Shown piece by piece: positions 18,232 to 26,358 of a stretch of 64,000 nt of DNA. Made by a program: the position numbers and the translations under genes. This DNA comes from Desulfosediminicola ganghwensis (lineage in GTDB: Bacteria > Desulfobacterota > Desulfobulbia > Desulfobulbales > Desulfocapsaceae). The notes under the pieces are model-generated. The model was not told where the DNA came from and searched no databases. It was given only the letters and a program-made list of their open reading frames with translations. Location: positions 620,001-684,000 of the forward strand of contig NZ_CP050699.1 in NCBI RefSeq assembly GCF_005116675.2, read 5' to 3'. Every line of letters starts with the position of its first letter. Within the stretch, counting starts at the first letter, position 1.

Positions 18232-18873
18232 TTATGATTTACGGCAAATGACGAGTTTGCTCTTGCCAGACGGGCTGTGAGACAAGGTGACGTCATTGAA
18301 GATGTTTCGGAATGGGGTTAAACCTTGTTCTAAAAACTCCCGTGCATCGGTTGGACCCATCATCAGCATACGTATATAAAACATAATTTTTACGAGATAA
18401 TTTTGTGGAACCTCATGTTCCATAACCAGTACCTGCCCCCTGGGCGTTACTACTCGCTTCATCTCTTGAAGTGCAGCTGTTCTCGCCTGACCTTTCAATT
18501 CGTATAGCGCATGGGAGCAACAAACAATATCAAAACAGTCTTCACCGAAGGGCAGACATGCAGCATCGCCATGAACTAGAAGTATTTTATGAGCAGTATC
18601 CTTTAGTGCGGCTTTATGCAACATACCGGTAGAAAAATCACAACCAACCGTCAGGGCGTCTACATATTTATCAGCAAAAGCGAGAGCGACTGAACCAGTG
18701 CCGCAACAGACATCAAGCACTCGGACCTGTTTTGTCCTCACTGGCTGGGCTGAATCAACAAGAAAATTACGAGTCTCGTTTCTGTAGTGACCAGAATGCA
18801 GTGTTATGAAAAAATCATAACAATACGAAAAAACGTTATAAAATTTCTGTCGACTTCTGCGTAGTGTTGACAT
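18232..18873 (-). CDS. Class I SAM-dependent methyltransferase, UbiE-like
   Basis: A 213-residue cytoplasmic methyltransferase with a Rossmann core. Motif I is VLDVCCGTGSVALAFA, the acidic loop is GCDFSTGML, motif II is GDAACLPFGEDCFDIV, and the post-motif is RVVTPRGQVLVMEHE. The N-terminus (YNVFSYCYDFFITLHSGHYR) and general layout resemble UbiE/MenG and phospholipid methyltransferases, but the substrate cannot be assigned. It is transcribed convergently with the DsrC-like gene and in the same direction as the NTAQ1-like gene, about 115 bases downstream of it. Confidence 0.8.
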   Translation of the reverse strand: MSTLRRSRQKFYNVFSYCYDFFITLHSGHYRNETRNFLVDSAQPVRTKQVRVLDVCCGTGSVALAFADKYVDALTVGCDFSTGMLHKAALKDTAHKILLVHGDAACLPFGEDCFDIVCCSHALYELKGQARTAALQEMKRVVTPRGQVLVMEHEVPQNYLVKIMFYIRMLMMGPTDAREFLEQGLTPFRNIFNDVTLSHSPSGKSKLVICRKS

Positions 18874-18989
18874 GACTGGAATACCAGTTCGAAAAGGAGG
18901 TTATTGGTCCCCCCTGGAATCAAGCCATTATCTTGAGAGTTGGGAAGACCTCTTAATTTTAAGCTATTCCCCTAACCCCTTGCTGCGAT

Positions 18990-19559
18990 TCATGGTTTTG
19001 ACATCATGCCAGTAAACCGCTCCCTGAGCCCCACGAGATCCAGCACTTCCCCCTGGCCGACATTTACCATGTCGACAAAGTCCCATAAATTGAACGAGCT
19101 GCACTCAGCACCCTGGATTACTGGCCACACAGGAGGTGAGGCATGAAACGATCCATCTGCTTTTCGCATATGACGCCGGTCACTTGAAAAGCTGCGGGTA
19201 TATTCTGCAGCCTTGATGACCCTGAAGAGGGGCGCTTGCGCTATTCTGTCGCCAAACGGGAAGCTGGCGGTAAGATATTCCTGCAATCCACAGCCAAAAT
19301 CAAGCGTTGAATCAGGATCGAATACAAACCATTCACCACTATCCTCCGCGATGAGGATTACATGGTAATCCCAACACATAAAATGCGTACCGTCACAGAT
19401 TCGCTGGGCCTCGAAATGCACAATCCTCTGGAAATTTGAGATGAAAACAGCATGCGGGTCATAACCGGCAAACTCTTGTCGCTGGGCCAGGTGCCAGATG
19501 TTCTCTTCACAATAGCAGGGAGCATGCCGGATTGACTCTTTATTTATCTTAATACTCAT
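18990..19559 (-). CDS. Protein N-terminal glutamine amidohydrolase (NTAQ1 family)
   Basis: A 189-residue protein that matches eukaryotic NTAQ1, which deamidates N-terminal Gln to Glu so that the protein enters the N-degron pathway. The match runs through the whole length: CYCEENIWHL, HAVFISN, WDYHVILI, VFDPDSTLDF, a LFRVI strand, then SSDRRHMRKADGSF followed by P-P and NLWDFVDM. The catalytic triad is complete as Cys17, His66 and Asp81, equivalent to human Cys28, His81 and Asp97. In bacteria a new N-terminal Glu could be leucylated by Bpt and recognised by ClpS; neither is in this window. Short GAGGG before the ATG. It sits upstream of the methyltransferase gene. Confidence 0.92.
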   Translation of the reverse strand: MSIKINKESIRHAPCYCEENIWHLAQRQEFAGYDPHAVFISNFQRIVHFEAQRICDGTHFMCWDYHVILIAEDSGEWFVFDPDSTLDFGCGLQEYLTASFPFGDRIAQAPLFRVIKAAEYTRSFSSDRRHMRKADGSFHASPPVWPVIQGAECSSFNLWDFVDMVNVGQGEVLDLVGLRERFTGMMSKP

Positions 19560-19930
19560 GCACCCTCAATAAGGAGGTTCCAGGCAGGCTCTTTGGTGGC
19601 CACCCTACTCTTCCGGCAAGACATTGAACTGCCAGCTACCCACACCACAATATCACTTGCCCCCGCATCCTCACAGATGTACCTTTTTAACTAATTATCA
19701 GTAACAAAAACAGCGGCAGCCCCACAGTGATGCATATTTGACTCACGAGATACCGCCTACAGCAAGAGCCTTCACCAACCTGGAGAGTATCAATAGTACA
19801 AAGATATAATAACTTTTATTCTTATTTTTGGTTAAGATTCTCTCTTCCGTGACAACAACATGTTTCATATTTACAACATCGTCGTGTTTACTTCCTCAAA
19901 ACTGAATCACAAACTACTCCAGCGACCATC

Positions 19931-19956
19931 GTTGCGAGTCAAATATGATTCACAAC
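19931..19956. promoter_or_regulatory. Candidate upstream activator site for the permease promoter
   Basis: GTTGCGAGTC-AAATAT-GATTCACAAC is an imperfect dyad (8 of 10 positions) centred about 80 bases upstream of the -24 element, a usual place for a sigma-54 activator to bind. Confidence 0.4.
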
Positions 19957-20025
19957 CAAATCTTTCCTCATTTGTTCGCAATATTTAGCCAACGCATTCA
20001 AGCACATACACACAGCACTACCATG

Positions 20026-20041
20026 TGGCATTCTTCTTGCC
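20026..20041 (+). promoter_or_regulatory. Sigma-54 (-24/-12) promoter of the permease gene
   Basis: TGGCATTCTTCTTGCC has GG and GC separated by exactly 10 bases, matching TGGCAC-N5-TTGC at nearly all positions. It predicts a start near 20052, about 120 bases before the permease start codon. Confidence 0.7.
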
Positions 20042-20171
20042 TATAACTGGACATCAGGCAATTTGTCAGTCCAACGTCTGATTATCTGAGTCTCACAAGC
20101 AGCACCTTACAGTGAAAAATGGTAGCAGAATAGTCTGCCCTAAGATAAAAGATTTTTTGCAGGAGAATGTT

Positions 20172-21623
20172 TTGAGAAAAGAAATACAACAGGAACAGGG
20201 ACTGAAGAAAACTATCAAGCCTATCCATGCCTGGGCCCTGGCGCTCGGATCAGTACTGGGTTGGGGTGCTTTCGTTCTTCCGGCGCTCAGGTTCCTTCCA
20301 CAAGCTGGCCCGCTGGCAGCCTGTATTGGTTTTGCGCTGGGTGGAATCATGCTGTTTTCGGTTGCCATTTCACTGGGGAATATGGTGAGCAAATACAAGG
20401 TAACCGGCGGAGCTTTTGCCTTCTCTTTTGTAGGCTTTGGCCCAACAATTGCCTTTATTTGCGGTTGGGCGCTGGTGCTTGGCTATATCTGTATCATTAC
20501 CCTGAATGCGACGGCTATATCGCTTCTCACCCGCTTTGTTCTGCCAGGCGTTTTTGAAATCGGCCACCTATACAGTATTGCTGGCTATAGCGTATATGCA
20601 GGCGAAATCGCAATGCTCTCAGGAGTGTTGCTGCTGGCAGGTGTGCTCAATTATCGCGGTGCAGACCTGGTGGGTCAGATCCAGGTATTTCTTGCCTTTG
20701 CGCTCTGCGGTTCCATACTGGTACTTTTCACAGGTTCAAGTCTTGCCGAGACCGCATCCATCTCCAACCTGTACCCGCTTTTTGCAGAAAACAAGAGCGC
20801 CCTTGCCAGTGTGTTAAGTATTGTGGCGATCGCCCCCTGGCTCTATATAGGTTTCGATACCATTCCCCAGGCGGCCGAAGAATTTGACTTCCCCCACGAG
20901 CGTGCAATCAAACTCATGCTCAGCGCCATTGGCTGCGGTATTGTTCTTTACTCAATGGTAACCCTGGCCGTTGCCTGCATTATGCCATACCCTGAACTGT
21001 TGGCAATGGATGTACCCTGGGCGACCGGAACTGTAGCCAAAATGGCTCTTGGCACATCTGGCAGCGTAATCCTTACCGTTGCGGTCCTCGCCGCTATCTG
21101 CACAGGTATCAACGGCTTCTTCATCGCTTCATCCCGTCTGATCTTCTCCATGGGGCGTGCCGGCATCCTGCCTGCCTGGTTTGCACAAATTCACCCTCAA
21201 TATCAGACTCCACATAAAGCAATCGCCTTCGTTCTCAGCATTTCACTGATTGCACCATTCTTTGGCCGTGAAGTATTGAACTGGGTTGTTGATATGTCTG
21301 CTATCGGTACAGTGATCGCGTATATGCTTGCCTCAATGACTGCTTACAAGGTCATGCGCCACGCAGGAGACAAGAAAGGGGCAATCCATGGCATTCTCGG
21401 CAGTATCAGTTCACTGGTTTGCCTTCTGTTACTCACCGTTCCATTCTCACCTGCCGCCATTGGGATGCCTTCCTGGTATGCCCTGCTCGTATGGATAGCC
21501 CTTGGCGCCTGGTTTTACTATACCAAGATGGGTGCATTCAAAATGCTCAGTGTGCGCGAACAAAGTGTGCGGATTCTTGGTAGCGAACGCCACGTTTATT
21601 TCGAAAAAGATCTTAGAAATTAG
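20172..21623 (+). CDS. APC-superfamily amino-acid permease, candidate taurine importer
   Basis: An inner-membrane transporter of about 483 residues with 12 predicted helices. Helix 1 carries LALGSVLGWGAFVLPA, the unwound G-S-G-like substrate motif of the APC (amino acid-polyamine-organocation) superfamily; PWLYIGFDTIPQAAEEF in helix 6 is the second signature. Start: TTG 20172 follows GCAGGAG; an upstream in-frame GTG at 20112 would add 20 residues. It precedes sarD-tpa-ald in the same direction, has its own sigma-54 promoter and ends at a strong terminator. I infer taurine (or alanine) as substrate from context only; known taurine importers are mostly TauABC or TauKLM. Confidence 0.85.
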   Translation: MRKEIQQEQGLKKTIKPIHAWALALGSVLGWGAFVLPALRFLPQAGPLAACIGFALGGIMLFSVAISLGNMVSKYKVTGGAFAFSFVGFGPTIAFICGWALVLGYICIITLNATAISLLTRFVLPGVFEIGHLYSIAGYSVYAGEIAMLSGVLLLAGVLNYRGADLVGQIQVFLAFALCGSILVLFTGSSLAETASISNLYPLFAENKSALASVLSIVAIAPWLYIGFDTIPQAAEEFDFPHERAIKLMLSAIGCGIVLYSMVTLAVACIMPYPELLAMDVPWATGTVAKMALGTSGSVILTVAVLAAICTGINGFFIASSRLIFSMGRAGILPAWFAQIHPQYQTPHKAIAFVLSISLIAPFFGREVLNWVVDMSAIGTVIAYMLASMTAYKVMRHAGDKKGAIHGILGSISSLVCLLLLTVPFSPAAIGMPSWYALLVWIALGAWFYYTKMGAFKMLSVREQSVRILGSERHVYFEKDLRN

Positions 21624-21698
21624 AAGATAGATTACCTGCCTGGTTGGACAAAGTGTACTCTTGACAGAAACACCAGCAGTACCGGCAGGAACAAAAAT

Positions 21699-21734
21699 AG
21701 GCAGTGATCAGATTTCTGATCGCTGCCTTTTTTA
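21699..21734 (+). terminator. Terminator of the permease gene
   Basis: AGGCAG-t-GATCAGA pairs with TCTGATC-g-CTGCCT (21699-21728) and is followed by TTTTTTATTT. Confidence 0.85.
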
Positions 21735-22146
21735 TTTGAAAACCAACAATTTTTAAATTCGCCAATGTCTCTTCTAAATAGGTGCTTTCCCCCTATCCAC
21801 TTCCTGACAATCCTGCCTGCATTGCTACAATAAAGCGGAAGCATGCTTTTTTTCAGCCACACATAAAAAAGTTCGTGGCACAATGCAGAGAATGAGATAT
21901 CCCGATGAACAACTCATTTTTGCATCACCTCCTGCTATCTTTAAACCGCAGTCGAAGAACACAACCCGCGACCAAGAAGAGAATTTACTTCACGATATCT
22001 AATAATTAAAACCATCCATCGCATTACATCCACCAGCCATACCAGCCACAGGCTTCACGGATATGTCCAGCAACCGACGGTCCAATGCACTTTTGACTCG
22101 ACTCTCCAGCTGCCCCCTCTTGAAACAATTCACTTTTGCATCAAGC

Positions 22147-22173
22147 CGGTGAGAACAAAACCGATTCTAACCG
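22147..22173. promoter_or_regulatory. Candidate activator dyad upstream of sarD
   Basis: CGGTGAGAA (22147-22155) and TTCTAACCG (22165-22173) form a dyad with only the central arm base unmatched, 44 bases before the -24 element. The right part (GATTCTAACC) loosely resembles the GATTCACAAC arm found before the permease promoter. Confidence 0.35.
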
Positions 22174-22216
22174 TTTTAACCTTTCATATCGAGCACTTAA
22201 GGTTTTTTTCTCATTG

Positions 22217-22232
22217 TGGCATCAGCATTGCA
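22217..22232 (+). promoter_or_regulatory. Sigma-54 (-24/-12) promoter of sarD-tpa-ald
   Basis: TGGCATCAGCATTGCA carries GG-N10-GC and matches the TGGCAC-N5-TTGCA consensus with one change. Predicted start near 22243, leaving a leader of about 90 bases before sarD. Confidence 0.75.
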
Positions 22233-22334
22233 ATCATAGAGCACAAAGATTCTCGGCGATGCTCCTTATGGACAGCACGCCGCTCAATAAATACTCAGTA
22301 GTCGAATTCTTAATAGTAGTACGAGGTGACAAAC

Positions 22335-23489
22335 ATGATCCACGAATTTAATTCCGTACCCAAGATACTCAAAGGAGCCGGCGCAATCGACAGGGCTGGC
22401 AAAGAAGTTCAACGCCTCGGTGGTGAGCGTGCAATCATTGTCACAGACCCGGGCCTCTCGGCCCTCGGCCTGCAGGCTTCTCTGGAGAAAGCACTTCTCG
22501 CTGCAGGAGTACCATTTGTGCTCTATGATCAGGCAGAGCTCGAGCCTAATGCCACCTCAATTCAAAACTGCGTCAATGTCATCAACGAGTTCAAAGCTGA
22601 TGTACTCATCGGTTTTGGTGGCGGCAGCGCCCTTGATACAGCCAAAGCTGCCTCGGTGCTGGTAAGTCATGGTGGTCCAATTGATAACTACTTCGGGGTT
22701 GATATGGTGCCCGGCCCATGTATGCCAATTATCGCCGTACCAACCACCGCTGGTACCGGCAGTGAGATGACATCCATCTCTGTGCTGACCAACAACGAAA
22801 CCGGCGCAAAACTTGGAATCGTCAGCGACCACATCTATGCAGCCTCAGTAATCCTTGATCCTGCACTTACCACTGGCCTCCCTCCCCATGTCACCGCCAT
22901 GACAGGAGTCGACGCCTTTGTTCACGCCATGGAGTCTTTTGTCGGTCTGAGAGCAACACCGTTCACCGATGCCCTTAACCTCCAGGCCATGAAGATGATC
23001 GCCTTGAACATCCGTAAGGCGTACACCAATGGCAATAACCTTCAGGCTCGTGAGGCTATGCTGTACAGCTCTGCCCTGGCTGGCATGGGCTTTGGCAATA
23101 CTCAGAATGGAATTATCCATGCCATTGGTACTTCAGTACCTGCCAGATACAAGCTGCCACACGGATTACTTATGGCTGCGGTGGCACCGATGGGGATTGA
23201 TTACAACTTCATGGCCAATCCTGAAAAATACGCCATTGTTTTTGATATCCTCACCGGAGCAAACAACGATCACCTCACCACCGAAGAACGTGCCGCCTCC
23301 TGCGCCGACGCCTTCAGTGCAATGCTGGAAGATCTCGACATTAAAGAAGGTCTCTCACCTTACGGGGTTACCGTGGAAGATCTCCCCGGTATCGCAACCA
23401 GAGCTGCCGCAGCAAAGCGGCTCATGGATAACAATCCCCGCCAGGGTAATGAGAAACAGCTGCTTGCCATGCTGGAAAAGCAGTTTTAG
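22335..23489 (+). CDS. sarD: Iron-containing alcohol dehydrogenase, probable sulfoacetaldehyde reductase
   Basis: A 384-residue group III (iron) alcohol dehydrogenase. The NAD-binding core shows GFGGGSALDTAKA and IAVPTTAGTGSE; the metal ligands are the Asp in ILDPALT-like context and His residues in DAFVHAMESF, NGIIHAIG and LPHGLLMA. Family enzymes act on many aldehydes. The assignment as SarD (sulfoacetaldehyde + NADH -> isethionate) rests on its place directly before taurine aminotransferase and alanine dehydrogenase genes, the gene set known from Bilophila. Start ATG 22335 follows GAGG by eight bases. It is driven by the sigma-54 promoter at 22217, and a 15-base hairpin separates it from tpa. 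Confidence 0.87.
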   Translation: MIHEFNSVPKILKGAGAIDRAGKEVQRLGGERAIIVTDPGLSALGLQASLEKALLAAGVPFVLYDQAELEPNATSIQNCVNVINEFKADVLIGFGGGSALDTAKAASVLVSHGGPIDNYFGVDMVPGPCMPIIAVPTTAGTGSEMTSISVLTNNETGAKLGIVSDHIYAASVILDPALTTGLPPHVTAMTGVDAFVHAMESFVGLRATPFTDALNLQAMKMIALNIRKAYTNGNNLQAREAMLYSSALAGMGFGNTQNGIIHAIGTSVPARYKLPHGLLMAAVAPMGIDYNFMANPEKYAIVFDILTGANNDHLTTEERAASCADAFSAMLEDLDIKEGLSPYGVTVEDLPGIATRAAAAKRLMDNNPRQGNEKQLLAMLEKQF

Positions 23490-23582
23490 CAGGTCGGAAT
23501 AGTTTGGAATAGCAAACGTTCCGACGGATTACCTGCCTGAAAAGCTCAGGCAAACTTGTCCATTAAAATCAAAGAAGAACCC

Positions 23583-23625
23583 TGAGTGACCCGGCGGACC
23601 CAAACCTCAACCGCCGGGTCACTCA
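23583..23625 (+). repeat. Perfect 15-base inverted repeat between sarD and tpa
   Basis: TGAGTGACCCGGCGG (23583-23597) and CCGCCGGGTCACTCA (23611-23625) form a GC-rich hairpin with a 13-base loop and no T tract. It is more likely an mRNA processing or stability element than a terminator. Confidence 0.75.
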
Positions 23626-23651
23626 ACCACTACTCAGCATGGAGAAGTATT

Positions 23652-25037
23652 ATGACTAAAAGTGTGACCCCAAATATGACCAATACCCTGCAACAGGCTA
23701 AAGATAATTGCTGGTTCCATCTTACTCAGCACAAACCCTATGAAGAGAATGATCCTCTGGTAATTGTCAGAGGTGAAGGAATGCGCGTCTGGGATGCCAA
23801 AGGCAACCAGTACCTCGACGCTGTAGCGGGTGGTGTGTGGACAGTCAATGTTGGTTATGGCCGCGAGAGTATCGCCAACGCAGTGCGTGACCAGCTTATT
23901 GAGTTAAACTATTTTGCCGGCACAGCCGGTAGCGTGCCGGGGGCCGCTTTCGCCGAAAAGCTGCTTGAGAAAATGCCCGGAATGGGCCGAGTCTACTACT
24001 CCAACTCCGGGTCCGAGGCCAATGAGAAAGCGTACAAGATCATTCGCCAGCTCGCCCATCTGAAAGGCGACGGCTCCAAGCATAAAATCATCTTCCGTGA
24101 TCGCGATTATCATGGCACCACAATCGGCGCTCTCTCTTCAACCGGCCAATTCGAGCGTAAAAATCAGTTCGGCCCGTTCGCTCCAGGCTTTGTCGAAATG
24201 CCCCATTGCTGCTGTTACCGCTGCCCGTTCGATAAAGAGTACGGAAGCTGCGACATCGACTGCGCGAGAGCACTGGAGACAGTAATAATCAATGAAGGCC
24301 CGGACACTGTCGGCGGCCTGGTACTCGAACCGGTAACCGCAGGCGGTGGAGTAATAGTTCCTGTTCCCGAGTACTTCCCTATCATCAGAGAAATCTGTGA
24401 TCGTTATGGAGTGCTCTTACATATAGATGAAGTTGTCTGCGGCCTTGGTCGTACCGGTAAGTGGTTCGGCTACCAGAACTTCGACTTCAAACCGGACATG
24501 GTGACCATGGCCAAAGGTGTGGCCAGTGGCTATGCTGCGATCTCCTGCACCGTAACAACCGAAGAAGTTTTCGACGCCTTCAAGGCAGACCCCAGTGATC
24601 GCATGCACTACTTCCGCGACATTTCCACCTTCGGCGGTTGCACAGCCGGACCGGTTGCAGCACTTGAGAACGTCAGTATTATCGAGCGCGAGAACCTGCT
24701 GGATAATGTCATTGAGATGGGTGACTACTTCCAGGATCGTCTCTTCGAGCTCAAAGACAAATATGAGATAATCGGTGACGTGCGTGGCCTCGGTCTCTTC
24801 CAGGGGCTTGAACTGGTAGAAAACCGCGAAACCAGGAAACCGGTTGCCGAAAACGTGGCCGCAGGTATTGCCGGCCACTGCATGAGCCAGAGCAAGGTGA
24901 TCATCGGCCGCACCAACCGATCTTTCAAAGAATACAACAACACCCTTGCCTTCAGCCCGGCGCTTATTTCCACCAGAAACGATATCGATGAGATCGTCAA
25001 CGCGCTTGATGCAGCTTTTGCAGCCCAGGCCAAATAG
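23652..25037 (+). CDS. tpa: Taurine-pyruvate aminotransferase
   Basis: A 461-residue class III PLP aminotransferase that moves the amino group of taurine to pyruvate, giving sulfoacetaldehyde and alanine. Tpa-like signatures: HLTQHKPYEENDP, AVAGGVWTVNVGYGR, NYFAGTAGSVPGA, YYSNSGSEANEKA; the cofactor region has LLHIDEVVCGLGRTG and the PLP lysine in TMAKGVASGY. These N-terminal patterns distinguish Tpa from omega-amino acid transaminases. Start ATG 23652 follows GGAGAAG; the frame is open upstream but lacks a better site. It is followed by ald after 44 bases, which regenerates pyruvate. Confidence 0.92.
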   Translation: MTKSVTPNMTNTLQQAKDNCWFHLTQHKPYEENDPLVIVRGEGMRVWDAKGNQYLDAVAGGVWTVNVGYGRESIANAVRDQLIELNYFAGTAGSVPGAAFAEKLLEKMPGMGRVYYSNSGSEANEKAYKIIRQLAHLKGDGSKHKIIFRDRDYHGTTIGALSSTGQFERKNQFGPFAPGFVEMPHCCCYRCPFDKEYGSCDIDCARALETVIINEGPDTVGGLVLEPVTAGGGVIVPVPEYFPIIREICDRYGVLLHIDEVVCGLGRTGKWFGYQNFDFKPDMVTMAKGVASGYAAISCTVTTEEVFDAFKADPSDRMHYFRDISTFGGCTAGPVAALENVSIIERENLLDNVIEMGDYFQDRLFELKDKYEIIGDVRGLGLFQGLELVENRETRKPVAENVAAGIAGHCMSQSKVIIGRTNRSFKEYNNTLAFSPALISTRNDIDEIVNALDAAFAAQAK

Positions 25038-25081
25038 GATCATCAAGGTTCACAATTATATAATTAACTTGGAGAAGTACA

Positions 25082-26194
25082 ATGATTGTAGGTGTATTGA
25101 AAGAAATTAAGGATAAAGAAAATCGCGTTTGCATGACCCCTGCCGGTGTGGCAACCATGAAGGCGAATGGTCATGATGTTCTGGTAGAAGAGAATGCAGG
25201 TGTTGGCTCTGGCTTTGCTGACGAAACATACGTCGCAGCAGGTGCAACCATTGCCAGCGCCGACGAGATCTTTGTCAAAGCTGAGATGATCATGCATGTC
25301 AAAGAGCCTCAGGCCGGTGAGATTCCAAAGCTGAGAAAGGGGCAGGTCCTCTTCACCTACCTCCACCTTGCCGCAGACGAGCCACAAACCAGAGGTCTTA
25401 TCGACTGTGGTGCCACCTGCATCGCCTACGAGACCATTCAGAAAAAAGATCGTTCCCTGCCGCTGCTCACCCCGATGTCTGAGGTTGCCGGCCGTATGGC
25501 GATTCAGCAGGGCGCCAAGGCACTCGAGAAGACCAATGGCGGTATCGGCAAACTGCTCGGCGGTGTGCCAGGTGTTGCCCCGGCCAAAGTCATGGTTATC
25601 GGCGGAGGTGTGGTTGGCGTGCAGGCAGCCAAGATGGCATGCGGTCTCGGCGCCCAGGTGTATCTGCTCGATATCAACCTCGACCGTCTCCGCTATCTTG
25701 ATGACGTTATGCCTGCAAACTGCACCATGATGATGTCTTCTCCCGGAGCTATTCGTGAACTCCTGCCTGAGATGGACCTGGTAATCGGTGCGGTGCTTAT
25801 TCCCGGTGCCAAGGCACCTGCGGTTATCAGCCGCGAAGACCTCAAATTGATGCGCCCAAATACTGCACTGGTGGACGTGGCAATCGATCAGGGTGGCTGC
25901 TTTGAGACCTCCAAAGCGACTACCCACTCCGAACCGACCTACGTGGTTGACGGTATTGTCCATTACTGTGTTGCCAATATTCCTGGTGCGGTACCGATGA
26001 CCTCAACCATGGCCCTGACCAACGCCACCCTGCCGTATGCTGTGCAGATTGCCAACAAGGGCTGGAAAAAGGCCTGTCTGGAGAATGAAGAGATCAAGCT
26101 GGGCCTCAACGTCCATGAGGGCAAGTTGACCTATAAAGCTGTATGCGACGCCTTTGATCTGCCCTACACCCCGGTGGAGGAAGTGCTCGCCTAA
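25082..26194 (+). CDS. ald: Alanine dehydrogenase
   Basis: A 370-residue NAD-dependent enzyme that oxidises alanine to pyruvate and ammonium. Diagnostic parts: [16 protein letters not shown], the catalytic region [11 protein letters not shown] with Lys, TYLHLAAD with His, the Rossmann motif [17 protein letters not shown], and [16 protein letters not shown] near the C-terminus. Length matches the family (about 371). In this operon it closes the cycle by returning the pyruvate used by Tpa. TTGGAGAAG precedes the ATG. It shares a long bidirectional terminator with the convergent regulator gene. Confidence 0.96.
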   Translation: MIVGVLKEIKDKENRVCMTPAGVATMKANGHDVLVEENAGVGSGFADETYVAAGATIASADEIFVKAEMIMHVKEPQAGEIPKLRKGQVLFTYLHLAADEPQTRGLIDCGATCIAYETIQKKDRSLPLLTPMSEVAGRMAIQQGAKALEKTNGGIGKLLGGVPGVAPAKVMVIGGGVVGVQAAKMACGLGAQVYLLDINLDRLRYLDDVMPANCTMMMSSPGAIRELLPEMDLVIGAVLIPGAKAPAVISREDLKLMRPNTALVDVAIDQGGCFETSKATTHSEPTYVVDGIVHYCVANIPGAVPMTSTMALTNATLPYAVQIANKGWKKACLENEEIKLGLNVHEGKLTYKAVCDAFDLPYTPVEEVLA

Positions 26195-26253
26195 CCCGAG
26201 TATTTGCTGTTCTCCCAACCGGTCCCTGCCGCTGTTCACAGGGGCCGGTCAGC

Positions 26254-26306
26254 AAAACGAGCAAAAGGGCCGGAAGAAACAATCTTCCGGCCCTTTTGCT
26301 CGTTTT
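26254..26306. terminator. Long bidirectional terminator between ald and the convergent regulator
   Basis: A perfect 24-base inverted repeat (26254-26277 with 26283-26306) with a five-base loop. The arms begin AAAACGAGC and end GCTCGTTTT, so both strands carry a short T tract. It serves ald on the plus strand and the regulator on the minus strand. Confidence 0.9.
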
Positions 26307-26358
26307 ACACTTGTAAACATCTGGCTTGTCACACCTGGAGGCAAAACACTGGTCAACG

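Larger units (their letters stand above)
19560..20171. other. 612-base regulatory gap before the permease gene
   Basis: AT-rich DNA between the divergent NTAQ1-like and permease genes. It contains a sigma-54 promoter (20026-20041) and a dyad about 70 bases upstream of it (19931-19956). No coding frame was supported. Confidence 0.6.
21624..22334. other. 711-base regulatory gap before sarD
   Basis: It begins with the permease terminator and ends with the sigma-54 promoter and a dyad in front of sarD. Between about 21740 and 22140 I see no gene and no repeat that I can interpret. Confidence 0.6.

Noticed and set aside
25064-25963. 299-codon ORF antisense to ald
   Set aside because: Entirely opposite alanine dehydrogenase; it has no recognisable protein features.
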